Shown here: one piece after another, positions 16,782 through 26,109 of the stretch
How positions within the stretch are numbered: the stretch's first letter is position 1
How the letters are laid out: each line of letters starts with the position of its first letter
Source: Acetobacteraceae bacterium
GTDB taxonomy: Bacteria > Pseudomonadota > Alphaproteobacteria > Acetobacterales > Acetobacteraceae
DNA: 64,000 bases
NCBI GenBank assembly: GCA_947455205.1
Contig: CANGNF010000005.1
Location: 1-64,000, forward strand
Reading direction: 5' to 3'
The notes under the pieces: generated by a model
Database searches by the model: none
Seen by the model: the letters and a program-made list of their open reading frames with translations, nothing else
Told to the model about the DNA's origin: nothing
Translations under genes and position numbers: made by a program

Positions 16782-17842
16782 GCCGCCCAGGCCCGCAATT
16801 GCGCGCCGATCCGGCCCAGCGGCAGCACCACCCCGGCACCGCCGGCGCGCACCAGCTCGCCCGGCATGCCCCAGACCACGGCGCTGCTCTCGGCCTCGGC
16901 GATGGTGCGGCCGCCGGCCTGCAGCAGGCGCGTCATCGTCGCGGCGCCGTCATCGCCCATGCCGGTCATCAGCACGCCCAGCAGGCGCGGCGCCGGCAGG
17001 CAGCGCAGCGCGCTCTCCACCAGGCGGTCCACGCTGGGGTGCCAGCGGTAGGCCGGGTCCGCCGGCACCGCCATGGCCACCGGGCCGCCGGGGCGCGGCG
17101 CCAGCACCAGGTCGGCATCCCCACGGCCGATGCAGACCAGCCCGGGCCGCAGCACCAGCGGCCGGGTCACCTCGACCACCTCCAGCGCGCAGAGCCGGTC
17201 CAGCCGGCGGGCCAGCGCGGCGGTGAAGCTGGCGGGCATGTGCTGCGCCACCAGCACCGGCCAGGGAAACCCCGCCGGCAAGGCGGAAAGCAAGGCATCC
17301 AGCGCCGGCGGCCCGCCGGTGGAACAGCCCACCAGCACCACCGCATCGGCCGGTGCCCGCCCGGCCAGCAGCGGCGTCGGCGCCGGCTGCGCCGCCACCG
17401 TGCCCACCTGCAGCCGCACCCGTTCCGCCAGCCGCAGGCTGCGCCGCACCCGCGCCCGCGACGCCGCGCGCACCCGCTCCACCAGCAGCGGGCCGAACTC
17501 CTCCATGGCCAGGGAGATCGCCCCCGCCGGCTTGGCGATGACATCCACCGCGCCCAGCTGCATCGCCGCCAGCGTCGCGTCGGCACCCGCCTCGGTCAGC
17601 GCCGAGAGCATCACCACCGGGCAGGGCCGCTCCAGCATCAGCCGGTCCAGGCAGGCCAGCCCGTCCAGCCCGGGCATGTTGACATCCAGGGTGATCACGT
17701 CCGGCAGGAAGTGGCGCGCCTGTTCCAGCGCCGCCGCCCCATCGGCGGCAAAGGCCAGGGTGAAGTCGGGCTGGCCGGCAAAGGCGGCGCCGACCAGCCG
17801 CCGCATCAGCGGAGAATCGTCGATCACCAGCAGCCTGGTCAC
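16778..17842 (-). CDS. cheB: Chemotaxis response regulator protein-glutamate methylesterase CheB
   Basis: Two-domain protein of 354 aa. The receiver has D53 in TLDVNMPG and K104 in IAKPA. The C-terminal methylesterase domain carries the catalytic triad Ser174 (GCSTGGPPAL), His201 (QHMPASF) and Asp298 (MTGMGDDGA). It demethylates the MCP once phosphorylated by CheA. Start ATG 17842 overlaps the stop of the triple-CheW gene (ATGA). Confidence 0.95.
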   Translation of the reverse strand: MTRLLVIDDSPLMRRLVGAAFAGQPDFTLAFAADGAAALEQARHFLPDVITLDVNMPGLDGLACLDRLMLERPCPVVMLSALTEAGADATLAAMQLGAVDVIAKPAGAISLAMEEFGPLLVERVRAASRARVRRSLRLAERVRLQVGTVAAQPAPTPLLAGRAPADAVVLVGCSTGGPPALDALLSALPAGFPWPVLVAQHMPASFTAALARRLDRLCALEVVEVTRPLVLRPGLVCIGRGDADLVLAPRPGGPVAMAVPADPAYRWHPSVDRLVESALRCLPAPRLLGVLMTGMGDDGAATMTRLLQAGGRTIAEAESSAVVWGMPGELVRAGGAGVVLPLGRIGAQLRAWAA

Positions 17843-19224
17843 GGCGCCGCCGCCAGCGCCGCCAGCAGGTCGCGCTCCACCCGGTCCAGCAGCGCCTGCG
17901 GCTGCACCAGCAGCACCATGCGGTCGTCGCCCGCCGGGCTGGCGACATGGCTGACGCCACCGGCCTCCCCGGCCAGGGCCGGCGCGGGCTGCAGCGCCGC
18001 GTCGGGCAGCGCCAGCACCTCGGTCACCGAATCCACCGCGAAGCCGACCTGAACCTCGCCCAGCGTGACCACGATGATGCGCCGGCCGCGCGGCGGCGGT
18101 GCGCCCGGCACGGCGAAGCGCTGCCGCTGGTCCACCACCGGCACCGCCCGGCCCCGTAGGCTGAGCAACCCGGCGACGAAGCCCGGCGCCCGTGGCAACC
18201 GCGCCAGCGTGCCGGGGTGGCGCACCACCTCGTCCACCGCCGCCAGCGGCAGGCCGTACTGCTCCTCCCCCAGGCGGAAGACGAGGTACTGCGCGCTGTC
18301 GCCCTGCCGGGACCCGCTCATCGGCTGCTCCTCCCGCTCGGCCACCGCGCCCAGCCGGGCCAGCGTGCCGTCCCTGAACAGCGCCTCCGCCGCCAGCACG
18401 GAGACCAGGCGGCGGCCATCCTCCAGCCGGCAGATCGCGGCCACCCGGGCCTCGCCCTGGCCGCGCGTCAGCAGCGCCGGTACGGGGTCCAGCGCCGCCT
18501 CCGGCACCCGCAGGATCGCGCGCAGGTCGTCCACCAGCAGCCCGACCAGGCCGGCGCCCAGCCGGGCCACCACCACCCGCGCCGCCGCCGCGGGCGCCGC
18601 CGCCGCCAGCCCCAGCAGCACGCGCAGGGACACCAGCGGCAGCAGCCCGCCGCGCCAGGCGACCGACCCGAGCATGGCCGGGTCGGCCCCCGGCAGCGCG
18701 GCAACCTGGCGTGGCGGCGGCGCCACCTGCGCCACCTGGTCCAGCGGCAGCGCGTATTCCTGGCCGGCGATGCCGAACACCACCAACGCCCGCAGCGCGA
18801 CCTTGCCGGCGGGGGCAGCCACGGCAGCGGGCGCCATGGCCGCGCGCAGCGGCGCCGCCCCTTGCGGCAGGCCCGCCAGCAACGCCTCGATGTCCAGTAT
18901 CGGCACGCCGGGCGCCGCGCCCAGCGCCGTCACGCCCGCCACCAGCAGCCCCAGCGGCGGCTGCCGCGCCAGCACCACCACGCGCGCCGCCGGCCCCGGC
19001 GGCTCCGCCGCCTCACCCCGCAGCAGCGCCAGCGACAGCACCGGCAGCACCTGGCCGCGCAGGTTCATCACCCCCAGCAGCGCCGCCGGCGCGTGCGGCA
19101 CGCGGGTGAAGGGTCGGGGCCGCACCAGCTCTGCCACCTGCGCCGCCGGCAGCGCCAGGCTGGCGCCCCCCACGCGGCAGAGCAGCGCCCCCGCCGCGGC
19201 CGTGCCCAGGCCCGGTTCAGCCAT
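17839..19224 (-). CDS. Triple CheW-domain scaffold protein
   Basis: Cytosolic protein of 461 aa from ATG 19224 ([20 protein letters not shown]). It holds three consecutive CheW-like domains: about 10-145 ([19 protein letters not shown]), about 155-300 ([20 protein letters not shown]) and about 315-455 ([20 protein letters not shown]). Each repeats the CheW pattern of a hydrophobic loop, xxLRGxxxPV and a later VDxVxEVL-like strand. CheW couples CheA to receptors; here no single-domain CheW gene is present, so this fusion is presumably the coupling protein. The start overlaps the MCP stop by 8 bases. Confidence 0.9.
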   Translation of the reverse strand: MAEPGLGTAAAGALLCRVGGASLALPAAQVAELVRPRPFTRVPHAPAALLGVMNLRGQVLPVLSLALLRGEAAEPPGPAARVVVLARQPPLGLLVAGVTALGAAPGVPILDIEALLAGLPQGAAPLRAAMAPAAVAAPAGKVALRALVVFGIAGQEYALPLDQVAQVAPPPRQVAALPGADPAMLGSVAWRGGLLPLVSLRVLLGLAAAAPAAAARVVVARLGAGLVGLLVDDLRAILRVPEAALDPVPALLTRGQGEARVAAICRLEDGRRLVSVLAAEALFRDGTLARLGAVAEREEQPMSGSRQGDSAQYLVFRLGEEQYGLPLAAVDEVVRHPGTLARLPRAPGFVAGLLSLRGRAVPVVDQRQRFAVPGAPPPRGRRIIVVTLGEVQVGFAVDSVTEVLALPDAALQPAPALAGEAGGVSHVASPAGDDRMVLLVQPQALLDRVERDLLAALAAAP

Positions 19225-21133
19225 CCGTGATGCGCAGCTCATCGGCCAGGCTGGCGATCTCCTCCACCGCCGCGGCCAGGTCCTCGGCACCCCGCGCCTG
19301 CTGGCGCGCCGCCGTGGCCGCCTGGGCCGCCGCGCCGCTGGTCGCCTCGGCCGCCTGCGCGATCAGCCGCGTGCCGATGGCGACCTCACGCGTCGTCGCC
19401 AGCACGGTCTCGGCGCCGGCCAGGATCTCCTCATGGCCGCCCCGCAGCGCAGCCATGTCGGCCTCCATGGCGCCCAGCCTGGCGCCGATGCCCTGGTTGC
19501 GGCCCAACTCGCCCTCGGCCGCCGCCCCGATCACCTCCAACTCCCGCCGCACCTGCGCCACCTGGTCCAGCACGTCGCGCACCATGTCGCGCATGCGCCC
19601 GGCATTGTCGCCGCTGTCGCGCGCCAGGGCGCGGATATCGCCGGAGACCACGGCGAAGCCCCGGCCGTGCTCGCCGCTGCGCGCCGCCTCCACCGCGCCG
19701 CTGACCGCCAGCATGTTGGTCTGCACCGCCACCAGCGTGATGCTGTCCACGATCTTCTCGATCCGCCGGCCGGCGGCGCCCAGCGTCGCCACCATGTCGC
19801 CAACCGCCGCAAGCTCGGCCACCCCCGCCGCCACGCCGCGCCCCAGCGCCAGCACGGCCTCGCTGGCCTGCTGCAGCCGGGGACCGATCTCGGCCAGCTG
19901 CGCCACCGCCTGCACCGTGGCCACGCGGGTCGCCACCGCCGCCTGCTCGATCCGCTCCATGGCGCTGGCGGATTGCTGCGTCGCCGCCGCCTGGGACTGC
20001 GCGCCCTGGCTGACCTGGCCGAGCGAGGCGGTGATCTCGGCGGCGGCGCCCGAAAGCTGCTGCACCGTGGAGGAAAGCTCCTCCGCCGCCGAGGCCACCT
20101 GCTCCGCCGCGCTCGCCAGGGTAGCGCTACCCTGCAACGCGTCCGCCAGCCCGGCCAGGTCCTGGGCGGTGCGCTGGCTCTGGTCCAGCGCGGTGGCCTG
20201 CTGCGCCACCGCGCGCTGCGCCTGGCTGACCGCGGCGGCCTGCTGCTCGGCGGCGCTGGCCACCTGCTCGGCGCCGCGCAACGCCTCGCGCGCCCCGGCA
20301 TCCGCCTGCCGCGCCGCCAGCAGGATCTCCCGCGCGCCGGACGCCAGTGCCGCCATGCCGCCGCGCACCGCATCCAGCGTCGCCGCCACCTCGGCGCCGT
20401 TCCGCGCCTCGCGCTGCGCCTGCTCGGCGGCGGCGCGGATGCGGCCGGCCACCTGACGCACCGCATCGCCGATGCCCTCGGCCAGTTCCTGCACATCCCG
20501 GGCGCCCCGATCCGACACCTCGGCAAAGGCGCGCACCTCATCCGCCACCACGGCGAAGCCGAGGCCATGCTCGCCGGCGCGCGCTGCCTCGATGGCCGCG
20601 TTCAGCGCCAGCAGGTTGGTCTGGTCGGCAATGTCGGTGACGGTGCCGGTGACCTCCCCGATCTGGGCCGCCTGGGCTTCCAGCCGCGTCACCACCTCCA
20701 CCGCGCGCAACTGCCGCGCCGCGGTCTCCCGCACCCAGGCGATGGCGGCGTCGATCTGCCCGCCCAACTCCAGCAGAAGCGCCTGCACCTCGTCGCTGCG
20801 CTGGTTGGACAGCCGGGCCCGGTCGCTGGCCTGGGTGAACACGACGGCCAGGTTGCCGATGCCGGCGCGCGACTCCTGTGCCGCGCCGGCGGCGTCCTCG
20901 CTGGCCGAGGCGATCTGCAACAGGGCGCGCCGCAACTCCTCGGCGGCGGCGGAGGCCTGGGTGATGCCGGCGGCGAGTTCCTCGGTCGCGGCGCCGATGC
21001 GCTCGGCCGCCTTCTCGCGCCGGGCCCGGCTGCGCTCCTCGCTGCGCCGCGGCGGCACGGGCGCGCGCTGCGGCAGCGGCGGCGCCACGGCCGGCCCCCT
21101 GGCACCCAGTACGGTCGTCTTTACCAAGGCCAT
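19217..21133 (-). CDS. Soluble methyl-accepting chemotaxis protein with two signalling hairpins
   Basis: 638 aa from ATG 21133 ([13 protein letters not shown]). There is no membrane segment and no recognisable ligand-binding domain; almost the whole protein is Ala/Gln/Glu-rich coiled coil. The hairpin tip that contacts CheA/CheW occurs twice: around residues 167-206 ([20 protein letters not shown], then [14 protein letters not shown]) and, more diverged, around 466-506 ([20 protein letters not shown], then [16 protein letters not shown]). It is therefore a cytosolic signalling scaffold, probably receiving input from another protein. It is followed by triple-CheW, CheB, CheR and CheA. Confidence 0.9.
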   Translation of the reverse strand: MALVKTTVLGARGPAVAPPLPQRAPVPPRRSEERSRARREKAAERIGAATEELAAGITQASAAAEELRRALLQIASASEDAAGAAQESRAGIGNLAVVFTQASDRARLSNQRSDEVQALLLELGGQIDAAIAWVRETAARQLRAVEVVTRLEAQAAQIGEVTGTVTDIADQTNLLALNAAIEAARAGEHGLGFAVVADEVRAFAEVSDRGARDVQELAEGIGDAVRQVAGRIRAAAEQAQREARNGAEVAATLDAVRGGMAALASGAREILLAARQADAGAREALRGAEQVASAAEQQAAAVSQAQRAVAQQATALDQSQRTAQDLAGLADALQGSATLASAAEQVASAAEELSSTVQQLSGAAAEITASLGQVSQGAQSQAAATQQSASAMERIEQAAVATRVATVQAVAQLAEIGPRLQQASEAVLALGRGVAAGVAELAAVGDMVATLGAAGRRIEKIVDSITLVAVQTNMLAVSGAVEAARSGEHGRGFAVVSGDIRALARDSGDNAGRMRDMVRDVLDQVAQVRRELEVIGAAAEGELGRNQGIGARLGAMEADMAALRGGHEEILAGAETVLATTREVAIGTRLIAQAAEATSGAAAQAATAARQQARGAEDLAAAVEEIASLADELRITDG

Positions 21134-21285
21134 CGCGCCCCCCGGCGGCAACAGGCCCGGCCGCCGACGTGCCGGCACGCCGCCGGGCCCGGGCCCGCAG
21201 GTTTCAGATCCGCCATGCGTTGCAGAAGGCGAGACCCGATACTGCCGAGGAACGGCCGCGCCAGCGGGTAAACAACGCGCGAGGT

Positions 21286-21654
21286 TCAGCCAGGCGGCGT
21301 GCCGGCGCCGGCCGCGCGGATGGCGGCCGAAAGGGTCGCGGTGTCGAACGGCTTCTGCAGGAAGCGCTCATGCGCGCGCAGGGGGCGGCTGCGCGCATCC
21401 GGAGTGGAGCCGCTGATCAGGATGACCTCGACGCCCGGATGGCGGGACCGCGCCATGTCGGCCAAGTCGAAGCCGTTCAGCCCGTGGCCCAGGCCGATAT
21501 CGGTGACCAGCACGTCCGGGATCTGCCCGGCGCCAAGCAAAATCAGGGCATCCTCGGCATTGGCCAGGCCGCTGACCAGGATGCCCTCGGCATCGAGCGT
21601 ATCGGTCAGCGCCATGCGCAGCAGCGCGTCGTCTTCAACCAGCAGCACATGCAT
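21286..21654 (-). CDS. Single-domain response regulator
   Basis: Receiver-only protein of 122 aa. Acidic pair in [10 protein letters not shown], phospho-acceptor D52 in [14 protein letters not shown], and Lys in FLQKPFD. The sequence style (LVTDIGL, LNGFDLA) is that of receivers paired with hybrid or HWE-type kinases rather than CheY. It is 152 bases upstream of the MCP gene on the same strand, so it may be the first gene of the cluster or separate from it. Confidence 0.88.
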   Translation of the reverse strand: MHVLLVEDDALLRMALTDTLDAEGILVSGLANAEDALILLGAGQIPDVLVTDIGLGHGLNGFDLADMARSRHPGVEVILISGSTPDARSRPLRAHERFLQKPFDTATLSAAIRAAGAGTPPG

Positions 21655-21726
21655 CGCCCGACCCCCTCCGTCCGCGCCGACAACGCGGCCGACCCGGCCT
21701 GGGTTGTCGGCGTGCGGGGCGGGCTG

Positions 21727-22584
21727 TCAGGCGGCGGGGCCGAAGACCGAAAGGCTGGGCTTCACGAAGTAGCGGCCGGAAGGGCCATAGGGTTCCGCCA
21801 TCCGCTCCCAGCGGCCGGTGGTCATCAGGAAGTCGATGGCGATGTTCATGAACTCCACCAGGTCCTGGTTGCCGCGCTTGATGGCCCAGTTGATCGGCAG
21901 CACGTTGTACGGCTCGTTGCCGAACAGGTCGGTGACGGCCGGCTGCGCCGCGGCGAAGCGCCGCGCCTGCCAGGCATCCTCCACGCCGACATCGGCACGG
22001 CCCGCGGCCACTTCCACGAAGGGCGCGGTGAGGTTGCCGGTGGCCAGCAGGATATGCTGCGCCTTCGGCCAATTCTCCCGCGCATACTCCACGCTGGCGC
22101 CGCCCTGGATCAGCGCGATCTTGATGCCCTCGCGGTTCAGGTCGGCCGGCTTGGTGAAGCGCGTGTCGCCGCGCTTGGCCACGGCGCTGTAGCCCAGGTA
22201 CCAGATCGGCTTGGTGAACTGCACCGCGCCGGCGCGCAGGATGGTGGCGAAGGTGCCGGCGATGGAGAGGTCGAACTGGCCGGAATTGAGGCCGGAGACG
22301 AAGTTGGCCCAGGTGGTTTCCACGAAGACCGGCTGCACCCCCAGCGTGGTGCAGATGAAGCGCATGCCGTCCACGCCGAAGCCCTTCAGGTCGCCGCTGG
22401 CGGGGTCCTTGATGGTGGAGGGCGGCGACGGGATGTAGCCGATCTTGAACTGCTTCTCACGGATGATCTTGTCCATGACGCCACCGGCGCCCTGGGCCTG
22501 CGCCGCGCCGGCGATCAGCGGTGCCAGGCCGGCAGCGCCCAGGCTGGCGAAGCCGAGGCGGCGGGGGATGCTCCAGTCGGTCAT
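21727..22584 (-). CDS. Amino-acid-type ABC transporter substrate-binding protein
   Basis: Periplasmic solute receptor of 285 aa (SBP family 3). An N-terminal export signal with a twin-arginine-like pair and hydrophobic stretch (RRLGFASLGAAGLAPLIAGAAQAQ) is followed by FKIGYIPSPPSTIKD, DLKGFGVDGMRFI and the domain hinge region. Ligand is unknown; the operon context (Rieske oxygenase, polar amino acid permease and ATPase) suggests a small nitrogenous compound that is then oxidised. Last gene of its unit, 27 bases after the ATPase gene. Confidence 0.88.
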   Translation of the reverse strand: MTDWSIPRRLGFASLGAAGLAPLIAGAAQAQGAGGVMDKIIREKQFKIGYIPSPPSTIKDPASGDLKGFGVDGMRFICTTLGVQPVFVETTWANFVSGLNSGQFDLSIAGTFATILRAGAVQFTKPIWYLGYSAVAKRGDTRFTKPADLNREGIKIALIQGGASVEYARENWPKAQHILLATGNLTAPFVEVAAGRADVGVEDAWQARRFAAAQPAVTDLFGNEPYNVLPINWAIKRGNQDLVEFMNIAIDFLMTTGRWERMAEPYGPSGRYFVKPSLSVFGPAA

Positions 22585-22611
22585 GCGGGCTCTCCTTGGA
22601 TGCGGTCGGGG

Positions 22612-23385
22612 TCAGTGCAGGACGCGGCGCAGGAACTCCGCCGTGCGCGGCGATTTCGGGGCGCCGAAGACCTGGGCGGGCGGCGCCAGTTCGATGATCT
22701 CGCCGCGGTCCATCACCATGACGCGGTCGGCGACCTGGCGGGCGAAGCCCATCTCATGCGTCACCACCACCATGGTCATGCCCTCGGCGGCGAGGGACTG
22801 CATCACCTCCAGCACCTCGCCGACCAGTTCGGGGTCCAGCGCGCTGGTGGGCTCGTCGAACAGCATGGCGTCCGGCTGCATGGCCAGCGCCCGGGCAATG
22901 GCGGCGCGCTGCTGCTGACCGCCGGAAAGCTGCGCCGGATAGGCGCCGATCTTGTCGATGAGGCCGACCCGCTGCAGCAGGGTACGGCCGCGCTGCTCGG
23001 CCTCGGTCCGGGAGACGCGCTGCACCACCAGCGGGCCTTCCATCACGTTCTCCAGCACCGTCTTGTGCGGGAACAGGTTGAAGCTCTGGAACACCATGCC
23101 CATGCGGGCGCGGATGCGGCGGACATTGTTCTCGCTGTCCAGCTTCAACTTGCCGGCGCCGCTGCGGCGATAGCCGACCAGCTGGTCGTCGAAGCGCACC
23201 TCGCCGGCCTGGTATTCCTCCAGGAAGTTCAGGCAGCGCAGCAGCGTGGACTTGCCGGAACCGCTGGGGCCGATGATGGCCAGCACCTCGCCGCGCTTCA
23301 CCTCGAAGTCGAGGCCGCGCAGCACTTCCAGCTTGCCGAAGCTCTTGTGCAGGCCCTGCACGCGGATGATGGGGGCGTCGCTCAT
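22612..23385 (-). CDS. Amino-acid ABC transporter ATP-binding protein (GlnQ/HisP type)
   Basis: ATPase subunit of 257 aa on the inner face of the membrane. Walker [18 protein letters not shown] loop FQSFNLFPH, signature [15 protein letters not shown], Walker [14 protein letters not shown] and switch His in [10 protein letters not shown] are all intact. The family-typical ENVMEGPL segment is present. ATGA overlap with the permease gene places it in one operon with permease, SBP and the first Rieske oxygenase. Confidence 0.94.
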   Translation of the reverse strand: MSDAPIIRVQGLHKSFGKLEVLRGLDFEVKRGEVLAIIGPSGSGKSTLLRCLNFLEEYQAGEVRFDDQLVGYRRSGAGKLKLDSENNVRRIRARMGMVFQSFNLFPHKTVLENVMEGPLVVQRVSRTEAEQRGRTLLQRVGLIDKIGAYPAQLSGGQQQRAAIARALAMQPDAMLFDEPTSALDPELVGEVLEVMQSLAAEGMTMVVVTHEMGFARQVADRVMVMDRGEIIELAPPAQVFGAPKSPRTAEFLRRVLH

Positions 23386-24047
23386 CCGCGCACCTTCCAG
23401 CGTTGCTCAAGCCGCTGCGACAGCCAGATGAACGGATAGATCATCAGGCCGAACAGCACGGCGACCGCGGTATAGGTCTCCAGCGGGCGGTAGGTGTTGT
23501 TGATCAGGTTCTCCGCCTCGTGCAGCAGCTCGTTCACCGCCAGCACGGAGCCCAGCGTGGTCAGCTTCATCAGCGTGGCGAATTCATTGATGAAGGGCGG
23601 CACCATGCGGCGAATGGCCTGCGGCAGGATGATGCGCCGCATCGCCTGGCCATAGCCCATGCCCAGCGACTTGGCGGCGTCCGACTGGCCGCGGTCGATG
23701 CTGGCGATACCGGCGCGGAAGATCTCGGCGATATAGGCCGCCGCGTGCAGCCCGATGCCGACGCTGGCCGAGGCGATGTTGCCCATCTGCACGCCCGACA
23801 GGATCGGCAGCGCGTAGTAGATCCACACCAGTTGCACGAGAATGGGCGTGGCGCGGAAGATGTCGATGTAGATGGCCGCCGGCAGCCGCAGCACCAGCAG
23901 GCGCGACGACCGCATCAGCCCCAGCCCCAGGCCCAGCACCATGCCGATCAGCAGCGCCCAGCAGGTCAGGATGACCGTGACCTGCATGCCGCGCACGAAG
24001 ACCTGGCGATAATCCCAGATCTGGTTCCATTGCCAGATGTAGTCCAT
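23382..24047 (-). CDS. Polar amino-acid ABC transporter permease (HisM/GlnP type)
   Basis: Inner-membrane permease of 221 aa with about five hydrophobic segments. The coupling-helix EAA motif is visible: [25 protein letters not shown]. The [10 protein letters not shown] motif is the amino acid permease signature. Only one permease gene is present, so the channel is presumably a homodimer. It lies 9 bases after the Rieske oxygenase gene. Confidence 0.93.
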   Translation of the reverse strand: MDYIWQWNQIWDYRQVFVRGMQVTVILTCWALLIGMVLGLGLGLMRSSRLLVLRLPAAIYIDIFRATPILVQLVWIYYALPILSGVQMGNIASASVGIGLHAAAYIAEIFRAGIASIDRGQSDAAKSLGMGYGQAMRRIILPQAIRRMVPPFINEFATLMKLTTLGSVLAVNELLHEAENLINNTYRPLETYTAVAVLFGLMIYPFIWLSQRLEQRWKVRG

Positions 24048-24056
24048 GCGCCGGGT

Positions 24057-25220
24057 TCAGCCCGCCACGCCCAGAACGCGGTCCAGCACCCAATTGCCGA
24101 AGGTGTGCACCAGCGGCTCCGCCGCCGCCAGCCGACCCTGCCGCGCGAAGGGGGAGGCCAGGCCGCGCTGCTGCAGCTCGGAGATCTCGTTGTCCTCGGG
24201 GATGCTGATGTCCCAGCGCTTGTAGTAGCGCTGCACCACTTCCTCGAAGTCGGCGCGCTCCGCCGTGCTGCGCGGGAAGCAGGAGCCGACGATCAGCTTC
24301 GTCTTGTCCGGCCCCATCGGGTGCAGTTCCAGCCACCACATGCAGTCATAGGTGCAGCCGAACATGGTGCTGGGGTAGAGCAGCGGATACCAGCTGCCGG
24401 TCGCCGGCAGGCCTTTCAGGTGGTCCATTTCCGGAAAGCCGGTGTCGCCGGCCAGCAGCGCGCGGCTGCCCTTGTGCTCCTTGAACAGGCCGCAATATTC
24501 GCCGGCCGAAGGCTGCGCCTCGGAAGGCTTGCCCTTCTGCCGGCTCAGCGTGCTGCGATGCACGGTGGCGATGTGATACGCCTCCATCGCATTCTCGACA
24601 TAGATCTTCCAGTTGCACGCCAGCTCGTATTCCTTGCGGCGCACGCAGACCATGTCGTCGAAGCGATAGCTCGCCAACTTGCCCGGCAGGTCGCCCAGGT
24701 AGTCCAGCAGCGGCGCGGCGTTGCTGTCGAAGTTGATGAAGATGAAGCCGCCCCAGCTCTCCAGCCGGATCGGCGTCAGGTGCCAATCCTCCGGCTTGAA
24801 ATCCAGCGTCTGCTCCATCTCCGGCGCCACCATCAGGCTGCCGTCGATATCGAAGGTCCAGGAATGATAGGGGCAGCGGAAGGCGCGGCAATTGCCCTCG
24901 CCCTGCGCCAGCAGCGCGCCGCGGTGGCGGCAGGTATTGGCGAAGGCGCGCACCACGCCGTCCTTGCCACGCACCACGATGACCGGCACGCCGGTGAACT
25001 CGATGGTGAAGTAGTCGCCGGCATTCGGGATGCGGTCGCCCCGGCCGATGAAGTTCCAGACCTTCATGAAGATGGTCTGCACCTCCCGCTTGTAGAAGGC
25101 GGGCGAGGTGTAGCAGACCGGCGGCAGCGTCGAGGCTTCCAGCAGCGGCTTGCGCACGCCGGCATAGGTCTCGGGCCTGAACAGGGCCTGGTCGTCGGTC
25201 GCGATGACGGCGTCGAGCAT
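24057..25220 (-). CDS. Rieske non-heme iron oxygenase, alpha subunit (1)
   Basis: 387 aa from ATG 25220 (MLDAVIATDDQALF). Rieske [2Fe-2S] ligands C97-x-H99 and C116-x2-H119, in TCRHRG and CPYHSW. The catalytic domain has the mononuclear iron region NWKIYVENAMEAYHIATVH with the two-His pair. Such oxygenases hydroxylate, or oxidatively demethylate or cleave, small amines and aromatics with electrons from a separate reductase. No ferredoxin-type reductase is adjacent. It is the first gene of a unit with an amino-acid-type importer and diverges from a second unit containing a paralogue (27118-28275). Confidence 0.92.
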   Translation of the reverse strand: MLDAVIATDDQALFRPETYAGVRKPLLEASTLPPVCYTSPAFYKREVQTIFMKVWNFIGRGDRIPNAGDYFTIEFTGVPVIVVRGKDGVVRAFANTCRHRGALLAQGEGNCRAFRCPYHSWTFDIDGSLMVAPEMEQTLDFKPEDWHLTPIRLESWGGFIFINFDSNAAPLLDYLGDLPGKLASYRFDDMVCVRRKEYELACNWKIYVENAMEAYHIATVHRSTLSRQKGKPSEAQPSAGEYCGLFKEHKGSRALLAGDTGFPEMDHLKGLPATGSWYPLLYPSTMFGCTYDCMWWLELHPMGPDKTKLIVGSCFPRSTAERADFEEVVQRYYKRWDISIPEDNEISELQQRGLASPFARQGRLAAAEPLVHTFGNWVLDRVLGVAG

Positions 25221-25482
25221 GATGCGAACTCCTGCGCGATCACAAAAGCGAAGCAGGCCGGCCGAGCCGCCACAAGCGGGAAACACGCGGCAAATGTGGC
25301 CCTGGCCACAGGTTGCGCGCGCCGCAAGCAACCACGCATTCGCGCTGCCCAGCAGCGCGGCAATGCCTGCTGTGATCACGAATGCCGGTTGCATGCGGCG
25401 ACAAGCTGCGCTTCGCTGGCACGCCACGCAGCACCGGGGGATGCATGAGCCGCCTTGCGCCAGCCGCGCCGATCTTCGTCGC
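25221..25482. promoter_or_regulatory. Divergent promoter region between the two Rieske units
   Basis: A 262-base region that must contain the promoters of both units. It is locally less GC-rich than its surroundings. It holds a perfect inverted repeat TGTGGCC-CT-GGCCACA (25295-25310) and a palindrome GTGATCAC (25372-25379), with a related GATCACA near 25238. I could not fix -35/-10 pairs with confidence. No regulator gene is adjacent. Confidence 0.5.
25295..25310. promoter_or_regulatory. Palindromic operator candidate
   Basis: TGTGGCC and GGCCACA separated by CT: a perfect 7-2-7 inverted repeat roughly centred in the upstream half of the divergent region, 75 bases from the left Rieske start and about 173 from the right flavin-reductase start. 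Such dyads are typical of dimeric regulators (GntR, LysR or similar). Which protein binds is unknown. Confidence 0.45.
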
Positions 25483-26109
25483 ATGATCCGCAGCTTCGCC
25501 CCCGCCGATCTCTCGGCCGCCGAGGCCTATGCGCTGCTGGTCGGCATCGTCGTGCCGCGCCCGGTCGCCTGGGTGACGACGGTGGATGCCGCCGGCATCG
25601 TCAACGCCGCGCCCTTCTCCTGCTACACCTTCGTCTGCAACAAGCCGCCGATGCTGGCGGTGAACATTGGCCGCCGCGGCGAGACGCTGAAGGACACCGC
25701 CGCCAACATCACGGCGAATGGCGAGTTCACCGTCAACGTGGCGACGGAGGATACGCTGGTGGCCATGCACGCCAGTTCCGCCGAGTATCCGCCGGGCGAA
25801 AGCGAGGTCGCGGCGCTGGGGCTGGAGACGGTGGCCAGCACACATGTCGCGCCGCCGCGCCTGGCCTGCTCGCCCATCGCCATGGAATGCCGGCTGGAAC
25901 GCATCGTCGAACTCGGCGAGCAGCGCAGCGGCCTGGTCATCGGCGAAGTCCTGGCCTTCCATGTCGACGAAGCGCTGCTGAACGGCAACCGCATCGCCAT
26001 CGACCGCTTCCGCCCCATCGCGCGGCTGGGCGGGCCGAACTACGCCACGCTCGGCAGCATCATCACCCAGCCCAAGGTCGGCCAATCCGGCCCGACGGAG
26101 CCTCGATGA
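25483..26109 (+). CDS. Flavin reductase-like (FMN-binding split barrel) protein
   Basis: 208 aa from ATG 25483 (MIRSFAPADLSAAEAYALL); an in-frame ATG at 25441 is possible but has no better ribosome site. Split-barrel flavin-binding pattern: GIVVPRPVAWVTTVDAAG, NAAPFSCYTFVCNKPPMLAVNI, TLKDTAANITANGEFTVNV in pieces. Relatives reduce FMN with NAD(P)H or bind flavin. Placed first in a unit with a hydroxyacid dehydrogenase and a Rieske oxygenase, it could feed electrons to the oxygenase, but that is inference. Its stop overlaps the next start (ATGA). Confidence 0.87.
   Translation: MIRSFAPADLSAAEAYALLVGIVVPRPVAWVTTVDAAGIVNAAPFSCYTFVCNKPPMLAVNIGRRGETLKDTAANITANGEFTVNVATEDTLVAMHASSAEYPPGESEVAALGLETVASTHVAPPRLACSPIAMECRLERIVELGEQRSGLVIGEVLAFHVDEALLNGNRIAIDRFRPIARLGGPNYATLGSIITQPKVGQSGPTEPR

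Noticed and set aside
25372..25379. GTGATCAC palindrome as a CRP or FNR site
   Set aside because: Only 8 bases match and the flanks do not extend the TGTGA-N6-TCACA pattern; left as an unassigned dyad.
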